A stretch of 64,000 nucleotides of DNA from Bacillota bacterium (GTDB taxonomy: Bacteria > Bacillota > Clostridia > Acetivibrionales > JANLFN01): assembly GCA_023421675.1 (NCBI GenBank), contig JAEZTC010000014.1, positions 73,153-137,152 on the forward strand. The letters are read 5' to 3'. Position 1 is the stretch's first letter. Each line of letters begins with the position of its first letter. The notes beneath the pieces were generated by a model. That model saw nothing but the letters and a program-made list of their open reading frames with translations, was not told the origin of the DNA and made no database searches. A program made the translations under genes and the position numbers. Below are positions 18,476 through 27,983 of the stretch, piece after piece.

Positions 18476-19867
18476 TTGAGTTTCCGAGAAAAATTATTGG
18501 ATTTGAAAAAAAGACTTTCTGACAGAAAAATGTATAGTATAGTAATAGTAGTAATTGCTGCAGTAGCAATTTGGGGAATTTTTCAGTACAAAAACGCATC
18601 GCAATTACGTCAGCAGCTAGACAACCAGTATAATCGTGCATTTTTTGATATGAATGGTTATGTGCAAAATGTACAAAGCCTGCTTTTGAAATCAATGTTA
18701 ACATCAACCCCATCCAAGACTGCATCAATGCTTGAAGAAGCCTGGAGGCAATCAAACCTTGCTCAGACAAATCTTGGCCAGTTACCTGTAAATCCTGAGC
18801 TTCTGGCAAATACATCAAAATTCCTGACGCAGGTTGGCGATTTAGCATATGCATATAATAGCCAGAGCTTAAGAGGAAAGACGCTGAGCAATGACCAGTA
18901 CAAAACCCTTGAAGGTCTCTACAATTATTCTATAAACCTTTCCAGCAGTTTGAACAACCTTCAAAATCAGCTTTCCACCGGCAGGCTAAAATGGGGTAAG
19001 CTGGCAAACCAAGGTACGGCTACATTCAAGAAGAACTCAACTAACCAATCCATACAGCAGTTTGAAAACGTTGATAAGACCTTTAAGGATATTCCCAAGC
19101 TGATTTATGACGGTCCGTATTCAGACCATCTGGTTACTATGGAACCAAGAGGAGTAACTGGAGAAATGCTTAATTCGGAACAGGCAAAGGATAATATCAA
19201 AAAGATATTTGGTGCAGATAAGATTGATAAAATTACTGATCTTGCAAAAAATGATACTTCACCTATAAAAACCTTTACTTATACAGTTTCCTTTAAGGGA
19301 GCCCCCAAGGATCAGACAGCAACTGTTGAATTAACCCAAAAGGGCGGCCATCTCTTCCTTTTGCTTCATAACAGACCGGTAACCGCTTCCAAGCTAGACA
19401 TCAATCAAGCGAAGGAAAAAGCGAAGGCTTTTCTGGACAGTACAGGCTATAAAAACATGGTGGATACCTATTATCTCAAGCAGGATAATACTGCCACAAT
19501 CAACTATGCGTATAAGCTGGGTAATATAAAAGTATACTCAGATCTTATAAAGGTTAAAGTTGCTCTCGATACCGGAGAAATTGTCGGTATTGAGGCAAAG
19601 GCTTACCTATCCGCTCATACTGACAGGAAGGTTCCAACCGCTCAGATATCAGCAAGTGAAGCAAGGTCTCTTATTAATTCAAGAGTAAAGATTGAGTCAA
19701 CGAATCTTGCAATAATACCTACGGAATTTAAGACAGAAATATTTACCTATGAGCTTAAAGGTAAAATGAATGATAAAGACTTCCTAATATATATAAATGC
19801 TAAAAACGGAAGTGAAGAAAATGTATTGATGCTTCAGAATACACCAAATGGTACTTTAACAATATAG
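18476..19867 (+). CDS. ypeB: Germination protein YpeB
   Basis: 463 residues. A short basic N terminus and one membrane segment (about 20-37) are followed by a helical domain and C-terminal PepSY-like domains (about 210-460). YpeB is needed to place and stabilise SleB in the spore cortex, and the gene order sleB-ypeB is conserved in spore formers. Start TTG at 18476 lies 6 bases after GGAGGTG. The gap to sleB is 19 bases, so the two form an operon, ended by the terminator at 19902-19937. Expression in the forespore is expected from the family; no clear sigma-G promoter could be picked out. Confidence 0.92.
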   Translation: MSFREKLLDLKKRLSDRKMYSIVIVVIAAVAIWGIFQYKNASQLRQQLDNQYNRAFFDMNGYVQNVQSLLLKSMLTSTPSKTASMLEEAWRQSNLAQTNLGQLPVNPELLANTSKFLTQVGDLAYAYNSQSLRGKTLSNDQYKTLEGLYNYSINLSSSLNNLQNQLSTGRLKWGKLANQGTATFKKNSTNQSIQQFENVDKTFKDIPKLIYDGPYSDHLVTMEPRGVTGEMLNSEQAKDNIKKIFGADKIDKITDLAKNDTSPIKTFTYTVSFKGAPKDQTATVELTQKGGHLFLLLHNRPVTASKLDINQAKEKAKAFLDSTGYKNMVDTYYLKQDNTATINYAYKLGNIKVYSDLIKVKVALDTGEIVGIEAKAYLSAHTDRKVPTAQISASEARSLINSRVKIESTNLAIIPTEFKTEIFTYELKGKMNDKDFLIYINAKNGSEENVLMLQNTPNGTLTI

Positions 19868-19901
19868 TTTTAGGGGTGGGAAACCGCTCCTTAAACACAC
19901 A

Positions 19902-19937
19902 AAAATAGGCGTCTGTACAGGACGCCTATTTTTAATT
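19902..19937. terminator. Bidirectional rho-independent terminator
   Basis: AAATAGGCGTC (19903-19913) pairs with GACGCCTATTT (19921-19931). It is followed by TTTAATT on the plus strand and preceded by A-rich sequence that gives U-rich RNA on the minus strand. It serves ypeB and the convergent stress-protein gene. Confidence 0.9.
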
Positions 19938-19946
19938 ACTAATATT

Positions 19947-20441
19947 TTAATAAGTATCTACAGTTTCCGCTCCGCTGTGTCTTAATACGGATGCAATATC
20001 ATCTACCTTATCTTCATCTGTCTTCATACTGAAGAGGATCTTTCCTGCCTTTATATCTGTTTCGTACTGTTTACTTCTGTTTTCAGGAATTCCAAGGTCA
20101 ACAAGACCTCCAACTATACCACCTGTCACAGCGCCTGAAAGCAATCCGGTTATTGGTCCGGCAGCAGCTATAATTCCAAGCCCCGGGATAACCATACTTC
20201 CTGCACCAATCAAAAGCCCTGCAAGTCCGCCCAGTATTCCACCGGTTACAACTCCGTCGGAAATGTTATCATTTTTAGCAGTTGCGCCTGTTCCCATTGT
20301 TGCAGTATTCCTGCCCTGATCGTCTCCCTGTTTTGCAATTATTGATATGTCTGCAGTTCTAAGTCCTCTGTCTTTAATATCTCTGGCAGCCTGTTCAGCG
20401 TGCCTATGATCACTAAATAAAGCTACTACAGTTCTTGACAT
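19947..20441 (-). CDS. General stress protein 17M-like, glycine-zipper protein
   Basis: 164 residues. The N terminus (RTVVALFSDHRHAEQAARDIKDRG) matches the GSP17M/YflT-type domain. The centre (about 65-120) is a long Gly/Ala/Ile-rich glycine-zipper stretch, and the C terminus again resembles an alpha/beta domain. AAAGGAGG precedes the ATG. Glycine-zipper regions often associate with membranes, but no signal peptide is present. The function is unknown; a stress role is taken from the family name only. Confidence 0.75.
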   Translation of the reverse strand: MSRTVVALFSDHRHAEQAARDIKDRGLRTADISIIAKQGDDQGRNTATMGTGATAKNDNISDGVVTGGILGGLAGLLIGAGSMVIPGLGIIAAAGPITGLLSGAVTGGIVGGLVDLGIPENRSKQYETDIKAGKILFSMKTDEDKVDDIASVLRHSGAETVDTY

Positions 20442-20680
20442 TTAAAAATCCTCCTTTTATATAAACTTCAAATATAGCTTTAGTATCTGAAGTCCGAATT
20501 ATTCATTTTTAGGGTTGTCTAAACTTATAAATTTAAAAAACTGAAAATCAGTTACTATATAAAATCCATTTTTTTCATTTATGGATATCTTAAACAAATT
20601 AAATGTGATAGAATTGAATAAGTCTTTAGGGTATTTCATATATACTCTTAGATGTATTTTTAATTATCAGGGGATTATAG

Positions 20681-21187
20681 ATGCAGTCTCAAAGCCTTTT
20701 TTTAATATTGTTTATATTGATTGTAGCACCTATTTTAATAATATCTTCCAACCATAATCTGTTCTTTGGTCTGGTTGCTTTTATACTGTTCATAGCAGCA
20801 TTGCGTGCTATTTTAAAGACCCTTTCAGGCTCAAAGGAAGACGTTAGCGATGAGGATCAGTCTGAAAAAGAAGAATTAGAAGACATGATAGGACTTGATG
20901 CGCAAAAATTCGGTATTGGGGCTAAAGTCGTTAAGAATCTTATAATAATACTTTTTTACATATACTCTCTCTTTTTTATGCATCACATGTGGTTGAAAGC
21001 AATAACGCTTCTTTTAATAAGCAGTACATGCATAAACATAAAAAGAGATTTGACAGAGCCTGCTCAATCCGGCACCGTAAAAAACCAATCCCGTCTTTAT
21101 AGTGTCTATACTCTTGTAGTAAGCATATTTACACTGCTTGTGCTTGCATTGGTTACCTACAATAAACTGGTTACACCTCTTTTCTAA
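20681..21187 (+). CDS. Membrane protein of unknown function
   Basis: 168 residues with four to five hydrophobic segments: about 5-22, 26-45, 85-105, 108-124 and 143-163. An acidic cytosolic loop (about 48-72, EDVSDEDQSEKEELEDM) lies between the second and third. AGGGG precedes the ATG. No family was recognised. It is followed by the gltB promoter region and has no clear terminator. Confidence 0.6.
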   Translation: MQSQSLFLILFILIVAPILIISSNHNLFFGLVAFILFIAALRAILKTLSGSKEDVSDEDQSEKEELEDMIGLDAQKFGIGAKVVKNLIIILFYIYSLFFMHHMWLKAITLLLISSTCINIKRDLTEPAQSGTVKNQSRLYSVYTLVVSIFTLLVLALVTYNKLVTPLF

Positions 21188-21236
21188 ATCCAAAAAACAT
21201 TAGATTTTTGCAAGTAAAAAAAATAAAAATTGCAAA

Positions 21237-21290
21237 ATTGCGTTTTTTTTGAATAAAACTATTGAACGCAATATGTATACATGTTATAAT
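21237..21290 (+). promoter_or_regulatory. gltB promoter with flanking inverted repeat
   Basis: Minus-35 TTGAAC (21262-21267), 17-base gap, minus-10 TATAAT (21285-21290) with an extended TG two bases upstream. The 8-bp inverted repeat ATTGCGTT (21237-21244) / AACGCAAT (21265-21272) overlaps the minus-35, and a further ATTGC lies at 21229-21233. An operator for a regulator such as a LysR-type protein is plausible. The transcript should start near 21297, giving a leader of about 300 bases. Confidence 0.75.
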
Positions 21291-21329
21291 TAGCTAGACT
21301 ATTAATTAACAGCTATAGACTATAAACAC

Positions 21330-21423
21330 CAGCCGTTTGGGCTGAATAACCGAATACAGTGTAAATACGTTACGAGAACGTACTCAATGGGGAGTAAACA
21401 TTTCTTATTGTGTGCGTTTTTTT
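21330..21423 (+). promoter_or_regulatory. gltB leader: mutually exclusive hairpins and conditional terminator
   Basis: Four helices can be read. H1: CAGCC/GGCTG (21330-21344). H2: TACGTT/AACGTA (21366-21382). H3: TACTC/GAGTA (21381-21396) with hexaloop AATGGG. T: AACGTACTCAAT (21377-21388) pairs with ATTGTGTGCGTT (21407-21418) at 11 of 12 positions, followed by TTTTT, a full terminator. H2 and H3 use bases needed by T, so they act as antiterminators. The hexaloop with A at 1 and G at 4 recalls ANTAR-protein targets, but the upstream hairpins lack such a loop. Control of gltBD by nitrogen status is inferred. Confidence 0.65.
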
Positions 21424-21593
21424 ATTTCTCAAAAACACTTGTACGCTGTTACAGTAAACTAGAAACAGACAGAGGAATATGCAAGTTTCATAATTTACTG
21501 ATTCATTTTTAAAAGTTTTAATTTATTATACAAAAGCAGCTTTAATAATTTTTTTATACTACCTAAAAATTTATAGTTGGAAGAAGGAAATTT

Positions 21594-24500
21594 ATGAAGA
21601 AAAATGGCATGCCCTCAGCACAGGGCCTTTATAACCCTCAGTATGAACATGATGCATGCGGTATAGGATTTGTAGTGAATATCAAGGGCAATAAGTCCAA
21701 CGAAATTCTCCGTCAGGCTTTAACTGTCCTCAGAAATCTTAACCACAGGGGTGGCTGCGGAAGTGAGCCTAATACAGGAGATGGAGCCGGAATACTTTTT
21801 CAGTTGCCTCACTCTTTCCTTAAAAAAGCATGCGCAAATGACGGGATTAAGCTTCCCGATCCGGGCAAATATGGTGTAGGTATGGTATTCTTACCCCCGG
21901 ATGCTGCACAGCGCAAATTCTGTGAACAGCGTTTTGAAGAAATTATAAAAAACGAAGGACAGAAGCTCCTGGGTTGGAGAAATGTTCCGACAGACGATTC
22001 AAGTCTTGGCAGCATTGCAAAGGCATGTATGCCTTATGTTCGTCAGATTTTCATTGAACGTTCAAATGATATTAAGACAGACGTTGATTTTGAAAGAAAA
22101 CTATATATTATACGTAAAAGAGCAGAAAAGGCCATCAGATATTCCGGGGTTGAAAATGGAGAATTTTTCTACCTTGCAAGCCTTTCATGCAGAACAATAG
22201 TTTATAAGGGAATGCTTACAGCCGATCAGGTTGACTTGTTCTACAAGGACCTTGAAGACCCGGCAGTTGAAACAGCCCTTGCAATGGTGCATTCACGTTA
22301 CAGCACCAATACTTTCCCAAGCTGGGAAAGAGCGCATCCAAACCGTTATATCATGCATAACGGAGAAATAAATACTTTGCGCGGAAATATAAACTGGATG
22401 CACGCACGTCAGTCAATGCTTAAATCAGAGGTTTTCGGAGAAGACCTTTACAAGGTGTTCCCTGTTATCAGCCCTGACGGAAGCGATTCTGCAATGTTTG
22501 ACAATTGTATAGAATTCATGATGCTTGCCGGACGTTCACTTCCTCATGTAATGATGATGACAATACCCGAACCATGGCAGAACCATGAAACTATGGATGA
22601 CGAAAAAAAGGCGTTTTACGAATACCACAGCTGCCTCATGGAACCATGGGATGGTCCTGCTGCAATCGGTTTTACTGATGGTATAAGTATCGGTGCCGTT
22701 CTTGACAGAAATGGTCTTCGTCCTTCACGTTACTATGTGACAAAGGATGGAATGGTTGTTCTTTCTTCAGAAGTCGGCGTACTTGATATTGAACCTGAAC
22801 GCATCTTATATAAGGAAAGATTAAAACCAGGCAGGATGCTTCTTATTGATACACTGGAAGGCAGAATAATCAATGACTCGGAATTGAAACACAAAATTGC
22901 TGCCGAGCATCCTTACCGTGAGTGGTTAAATGAACATATAATCAAGCTTGAAAAGCTTCCTGATGCAATATATAAGCCAGAAGCTGCCAATTCAACACTT
23001 ACACAGAGACAAAAGGCGTTTGGCTATACCTACGAAGATCTGAGGGCTGTTTTGGTTCCTATGGCTAAAGATGGTGTAGAGCCTGTTGGTGCAATGGGTA
23101 ACGACGTACCTCTGGCAGTACTCTCAGATAAGCCGCAGCTGCTTTATGACTACTTTAAACAGCTGTTTGCACAGGTAACAAATCCTCCGATTGATGCGTT
23201 AAGAGAAACAATAGTTACTTCGAGCGAGGTTCTTATTGGTTCTGAAGGCAACCTGATCAATCCTGAGCCTGAAAGCTGCCGCCAGATAAAGCTTTCAACA
23301 CCTATAATCGGTAATGCAGAGCTTGCTAAACTTAAAAATGTAGATATAAATGGGTTTAAGTCTATTACCCTTCCAATACTTTATAAGGTATCTGAAGGCG
23401 GCGGTGGACTGGAAAAAGCTTTAAGCAACCTTTACCAGGCTGCAAACGAAGCTATAAGAGACGGTGTAAACATAATAATTCTTTCAGATCGCGGGATAAA
23501 CGATGAATACGCAGGAATACCTGCATTACTCGCTGTATCCGGGCTGCACCATCATCTTATACGTGAAGGAACACGTACAAAAATGAGCCTTATCCTTGAA
23601 TCGGGAGAACCTCGTGAAGTTCATCATTTTGCATGTCTTCTCGGCTTTGGTGCATCGGCAGTAAATCCTTACATGGCCTTTGAATCAATACAGGATATGA
23701 TAGATTCAAGTATGATTGTAAACGTTGATTACAAAACAGCAGTTAAGAAGTATTTAAAAGCAGCTACAAAAGGTGTTGTTAAAGTACTTTCAAAGATGGG
23801 TATATCAACAATCCAGAGCTACCAGGGTTCACAGATATTTGAAGCACTTGGACTCAATCAGGTTCTCATTGACAGATACTTTACATGGACGCCTTCAAGA
23901 ATTGGCGGTATAGGAATCGATGTGATAGCTGAAGAAACAGGAATTCGTCACTCATCAGCATTTAAGGGACGTGCTCCTTTAGAGGAAGAACTTCCAAGCG
24001 GTGGTCATTACCAGTGGCGTAAGGATGGAGAATTCCATCTCTACAACCCTGAAACAATACACAAGCTTCAGCACTCATGCCGTACTGCTGATTACAAGCT
24101 GTTCAAGGAATACTCAGATTTGATAGATAACCAGACTCAAAGGTTATGCACTTTAAGAGGTTTGATGGAATTTAAAAAGACTCGTCAGCCTATATCAATA
24201 GATGAAGTTGAGTCTGTTGAAGATATTTGCAAGCGTTTCAAAACAGGTGCAATGTCCTTCGGATCAATCAGTCAGGAGGCTCATGAAGCTTTAGCTATTG
24301 CAATGAACAGAATCGGCGGAAAGAGCAATACCGGCGAAGGCGGCGAAGACCCATCAAGGTTCAACCCACTGCCTAATGGTGATTCGAAATGCAGTGCAAT
24401 TAAACAGGTTGCATCGGGAAGATTTGGTGTAACCAGTGAGTACTTGATTAATGCAAAAGAAATTCAGATAAAAATGGCTCAGGGAGCTAAGCCTGGTGAA

Positions 24501-26192
24501 GGCGGACAGCTTCCGGGGCGTAAGGTTTATCCATGGGTTGCAAGGGTTAGGCATTCAACGCCTGGCGTAGGTCTTATATCACCGCCACCCCACCATGACA
24601 TATACTCAATTGAGGACCTTGCAGAATTGATACATGACCTTAAGAATGCTAATAAAAATGCACGTATAAGCGTTAAACTTGTTTCGGAGGTTGGTGTTGG
24701 AACAATTGCTGCCGGTGTTGCAAAAGGACGTGCAGACGTTGTTCTCATAAGCGGTTATGACGGAGGCACCGGTTCTTCACCAAGAACAAGTATCAGACAT
24801 GCCGGACTCCCATGGGAATTAGGTGTTGCAGAAACACACCAGACTCTTCTTTTGAATGACTTGAGAAGCAGAATAGTTGTTGAAGCCGACGGAAAGCTTA
24901 TGACAGGCAGAGATGTAGTAATAGCTGCTCTTCTCGGAGCTGAAGAATTCGGGTTTGCGACTGGTCCGCTGGTTGTACTCGGATGCGTAATGATGAGAGT
25001 CTGCAGCCTTGACACTTGCCCTGTTGGTGTTGCAACACAGAATCCTGAACTCAGGAAGAAGTTTGCAGGGGATCCTGAATATATTGTTAATTATATGCAC
25101 TTTATTGCTCAGGAAATGCGTGAAATAATGGCTGAACTTGGTTTCAGAACTATAAATGAAATGATAGGTCATTCGGATGTTCTTGAGATGTCAAATGCCG
25201 TTGATCATTGGAAGGCAAAAGGTCTTGACTACTCAGGTATCCTGTATCAGCCTGAAATTCCTGAAACAGTGGGACGTTACTGCCAGATGACACAGGATCA
25301 TGGTCTTGAAAATTCTCTTGATGAGAAGATACTTCTCAAGGCTTGCGAACCTGCTCTCCGCGATGCAAAAAAGGTTGAGGCAACAGTACCGATTAAAAAT
25401 ATAAATCGTGTTGTAGGAACAATACTTGGAAGTGAAGTAACAAAACAGTATGGTGCCAAGGGACTTCCTGAAGACACTATAAACCTTACCTTCAAAGGGT
25501 CTGCAGGACAAAGCTTCGGTGCATTTGTACCAAAGGGTATAACAATGAAGCTTGAGGGTGATTCAAATGACTATATCGGAAAAGGTCTGTCAGGCGGAAA
25601 GATAATTGTTTATCCTCCAAAGGAATCAGACTTTGTCCCCGAAGAAAATATCATCATAGGAAACGTTGCATTTTATGGCGCAACCTCGGGTGAAGCATAT
25701 ATCAACGGTGTAGCCGGTGAACGTTTCTGTGTAAGGAACAGTGGTGTAAGCGCTGTTGTTGAAGCTGTCGGAGACCATGGCTGTGAATACATGACAGGCG
25801 GCCGCGTTGTTATACTTGGTTCTACCGGAAGAAACTTTGCCGCAGGTATGTCAGGCGGTATTGCATATGTTCTTGATGCAGAAGGTAAGTTCGAAGCAAG
25901 ATGCAACAAGGATATGGTTGAACTTGAAGCACTTACTAAGAAGGAAGAAATAGAAGAAGTAAGAAAAATGATTGAAAAACACCTTGAATATACAGGAAGC
26001 AACAGCGCAAAGAAAGCTCTTGATAATTGGGATAGCACAGTTACCAAATTTGTGAGAGTTATTCCAAAGGATTACAAGCGTATGCTTCAGGCGATTAAAC
26101 GTGTTCATGAAGAAGGTCTGACAGGGGACGAAGCACTTATGGCTGCATTCCAGATAAACAGCCAGGATCTTGCCCGTGTCGGCGGAAATTGA
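21594..26192 (+). CDS. gltB: Glutamate synthase (GOGAT) large subunit
   Basis: 1532 residues. Catalyses glutamine + 2-oxoglutarate to two glutamates with the small subunit. The N-terminal propeptide ends at HDA/CGIGFV, so Cys22 becomes the N-terminal nucleophile of the glutaminase domain. The synthase domain carries the FMN region SGYDGGTGSSPR (about 1053-1064). The 3Fe-4S cysteines are Cys1131, Cys1137 and Cys1142 in CVMMRVCSLDTC. The C-terminal GxGxG beta-helix domain follows (about 1260-1460). Full length is usual. AGAAGGAA precedes the ATG. It is preceded by a structured leader and followed 14 bases later by gltD. Confidence 0.97.
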   Translation: MKKNGMPSAQGLYNPQYEHDACGIGFVVNIKGNKSNEILRQALTVLRNLNHRGGCGSEPNTGDGAGILFQLPHSFLKKACANDGIKLPDPGKYGVGMVFLPPDAAQRKFCEQRFEEIIKNEGQKLLGWRNVPTDDSSLGSIAKACMPYVRQIFIERSNDIKTDVDFERKLYIIRKRAEKAIRYSGVENGEFFYLASLSCRTIVYKGMLTADQVDLFYKDLEDPAVETALAMVHSRYSTNTFPSWERAHPNRYIMHNGEINTLRGNINWMHARQSMLKSEVFGEDLYKVFPVISPDGSDSAMFDNCIEFMMLAGRSLPHVMMMTIPEPWQNHETMDDEKKAFYEYHSCLMEPWDGPAAIGFTDGISIGAVLDRNGLRPSRYYVTKDGMVVLSSEVGVLDIEPERILYKERLKPGRMLLIDTLEGRIINDSELKHKIAAEHPYREWLNEHIIKLEKLPDAIYKPEAANSTLTQRQKAFGYTYEDLRAVLVPMAKDGVEPVGAMGNDVPLAVLSDKPQLLYDYFKQLFAQVTNPPIDALRETIVTSSEVLIGSEGNLINPEPESCRQIKLSTPIIGNAELAKLKNVDINGFKSITLPILYKVSEGGGGLEKALSNLYQAANEAIRDGVNIIILSDRGINDEYAGIPALLAVSGLHHHLIREGTRTKMSLILESGEPREVHHFACLLGFGASAVNPYMAFESIQDMIDSSMIVNVDYKTAVKKYLKAATKGVVKVLSKMGISTIQSYQGSQIFEALGLNQVLIDRYFTWTPSRIGGIGIDVIAEETGIRHSSAFKGRAPLEEELPSGGHYQWRKDGEFHLYNPETIHKLQHSCRTADYKLFKEYSDLIDNQTQRLCTLRGLMEFKKTRQPISIDEVESVEDICKRFKTGAMSFGSISQEAHEALAIAMNRIGGKSNTGEGGEDPSRFNPLPNGDSKCSAIKQVASGRFGVTSEYLINAKEIQIKMAQGAKPGEGGQLPGRKVYPWVARVRHSTPGVGLISPPPHHDIYSIEDLAELIHDLKNANKNARISVKLVSEVGVGTIAAGVAKGRADVVLISGYDGGTGSSPRTSIRHAGLPWELGVAETHQTLLLNDLRSRIVVEADGKLMTGRDVVIAALLGAEEFGFATGPLVVLGCVMMRVCSLDTCPVGVATQNPELRKKFAGDPEYIVNYMHFIAQEMREIMAELGFRTINEMIGHSDVLEMSNAVDHWKAKGLDYSGILYQPEIPETVGRYCQMTQDHGLENSLDEKILLKACEPALRDAKKVEATVPIKNINRVVGTILGSEVTKQYGAKGLPEDTINLTFKGSAGQSFGAFVPKGITMKLEGDSNDYIGKGLSGGKIIVYPPKESDFVPEENIIIGNVAFYGATSGEAYINGVAGERFCVRNSGVSAVVEAVGDHGCEYMTGGRVVILGSTGRNFAAGMSGGIAYVLDAEGKFEARCNKDMVELEALTKKEEIEEVRKMIEKHLEYTGSNSAKKALDNWDSTVTKFVRVIPKDYKRMLQAIKRVHEEGLTGDEALMAAFQINSQDLARVGGN

Positions 26193-26206
26193 TTGGGGGA
26201 AGAACA

Positions 26207-27691
26207 ATGGCTAAACCAACAGGATTTATGGAATATAAACGCGAGCTTCCTAATGACCGTGCTCCGCTTGAACGTATCAAGGACTGGGATGAGTTCCACG
26301 AGCATTTGGATGAAGAAAATAAACGCATTCAGGGAGCGCGCTGTATGGACTGCGGAATACCATTCTGCCACTCAGGTGTGCTTTATGGCCCTGCAGCATC
26401 AGGCTGTCCTATAAACAACCTTATTCCCGAATGGAATGAGCTTGTTTACAAGGGATTATGGCAGGAAGCAATAAAAAGGCTGTTAAAAACAAACAATTTC
26501 CCTGAGTTTACAGGCCGTGTATGCCCTGCACCATGTGAAGGTGCGTGTACACTTGGAATTAATGAACCTCAGGTGACAATAAAACAAAACGAATGCAACA
26601 TTATTGACCGTGCATATGAAGAAGGTTGGATTGTACCTCAGCCTCCAAAACAGCGTACCGGTAAAAAGGTTGCTGTAATAGGCTCAGGACCTGCAGGTCT
26701 TGCATGTGCAGATCAGCTTAATAAAGCAGGACATACAGTGACTGTTTTCGAACGTGCAGACAGAGTCGGAGGACTTTTAATGTACGGTATACCAAACATG
26801 AAGCTTGACAAGAAGGTTGTATTGCGAAAGATTGACCTTATGGAAAAGGAAGGCGTAACCTTCAAGACAGGTGTTCATGTAGGAAAAGATATTTCAGCTG
26901 ACAAGCTCAACAAAGAATATGATGCCGTTGTTTACTGCGGTGGTGCAACAAAGCCAAGAGATCTTACTGTTGATGGCAGAAACCTTAACGGTGTTCACTT
27001 TGCACTCGAATTCCTTGGACCGAATACAAAGAGCCTGCTTGATTCAAAGCATTCAGACGGAAACTATATTTCAGCCAAGGGTAAGGATGTTATTGTAATA
27101 GGCGGCGGAGACACCGGAACAGACTGTGTAGGTACTTCTATACGCCACGGCTGTAAAAGTGTAGTACAATTCGAGATAATGCCTATGCCGGAACTTGATC
27201 GTACACCTGATAATCCATGGCCTCAGTGGCCCAAGGTTTACAAGCTTGACTACGGTCAGGAAGAAGCTAAAGCTTTATATGGAAAAGACCCCAGAGAATA
27301 CTGCATAATGACCAAGAAGATTGTCGGAGATGACAACGGTAATGTAAAAGAGATTCACACTGTAAATATAGAATGGAAAAAGGACGATGCAGGAAGATTT
27401 GGTCCTGTAGAAATACCGGGTACCGAAAAAGTATGGCCTGCGCAGCTTGTTCTGATAGCAATGGGCTTCCTTGGACCTGAAGAAGCAGTAATCAAACAGC
27501 TTGGACTGGAACAGGACCCAAGAACCAATGTTAAGGCTGAATACGGTAAATTCTCAACTAATAAAAGAGGCATATTTGCTGCAGGTGATGTAAGACGCGG
27601 ACAAAGTCTGGTTGTGTGGGCAATTAATGAAGGCCGTGGGGCTGCCAGAGAATGTGACAGATTCCTGATGGATTACACAAATTTGCCGTAA
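26207..27691 (+). CDS. gltD: Glutamate synthase small subunit
   Basis: 494 residues. Delivers electrons from NAD(P)H to GltB. The N-terminal iron-sulfur domain has CMDCGIPFCH, GCPINNLIPEWN and CPAPCEGACTLGI. Two Rossmann motifs follow: FAD-binding VAVIGSGPAGLACA (about 150) and NAD(P)H-binding VIVIGGGDTGTDC (about 290). The final AAGDVRRGQSLVVWAI is typical of the family. The start is the ATG at 26207 after GGGGGAAG; in-frame codons further upstream overlap gltB. The operon ends at the terminator at 27705-27740. Confidence 0.96.
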   Translation: MAKPTGFMEYKRELPNDRAPLERIKDWDEFHEHLDEENKRIQGARCMDCGIPFCHSGVLYGPAASGCPINNLIPEWNELVYKGLWQEAIKRLLKTNNFPEFTGRVCPAPCEGACTLGINEPQVTIKQNECNIIDRAYEEGWIVPQPPKQRTGKKVAVIGSGPAGLACADQLNKAGHTVTVFERADRVGGLLMYGIPNMKLDKKVVLRKIDLMEKEGVTFKTGVHVGKDISADKLNKEYDAVVYCGGATKPRDLTVDGRNLNGVHFALEFLGPNTKSLLDSKHSDGNYISAKGKDVIVIGGGDTGTDCVGTSIRHGCKSVVQFEIMPMPELDRTPDNPWPQWPKVYKLDYGQEEAKALYGKDPREYCIMTKKIVGDDNGNVKEIHTVNIEWKKDDAGRFGPVEIPGTEKVWPAQLVLIAMGFLGPEEAVIKQLGLEQDPRTNVKAEYGKFSTNKRGIFAAGDVRRGQSLVVWAINEGRGAARECDRFLMDYTNLP

Positions 27692-27704
27692 TAATAATCA
27701 AATA

Positions 27705-27740
27705 CAAGAGAACGGTTATGCCGTTCTCTTTGTTTTTTAT
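27705..27740 (+). terminator. Rho-independent terminator of gltBD
   Basis: CAAGAGAACGG (27705-27715) pairs with CCGTTCTCTTTG (27721-27732), followed by TTTTTT. Confidence 0.9.
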
Positions 27741-27883
27741 ATGTATTTTCTTTATTTAAGCCTGTTTACGTCTTATAAGCGTCATTAGTCCAATTATTTT
27801 TAATATATTGCATATATTTGAGTTATTTCACCCTATACATCCCAATACTACAGATTATCCCTTATATGGCGATATAAAAACAC

Positions 27884-27912
27884 TTGTACAATGGGTCATT
27901 TTTCATTATAAT
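27884..27912 (+). promoter_or_regulatory. Promoter for pssA
   Basis: TTGTAC (27884-27889), 17-base gap, TATAAT (27907-27912). The rest of the 292-base gap between gltD and pssA shows only AT-rich sequence. Confidence 0.7.
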
Positions 27913-27983
27913 CATATTATATATATAGCAATACAATACGCTTATTGAAATATTATAAGTTATAATTTTTTAGGGGTGGTAAA

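Noticed and set aside
21330..21423. Glutamine riboswitch (glnA type) before gltB
   Set aside because: The conserved core sequence of that class could not be found; only the terminator/antiterminator logic is supported.
25673..26207. Long minus-strand open frames opposite the end of gltB
   Set aside because: They lie wholly inside a well-supported gene, show no domains and follow from its codon pattern.
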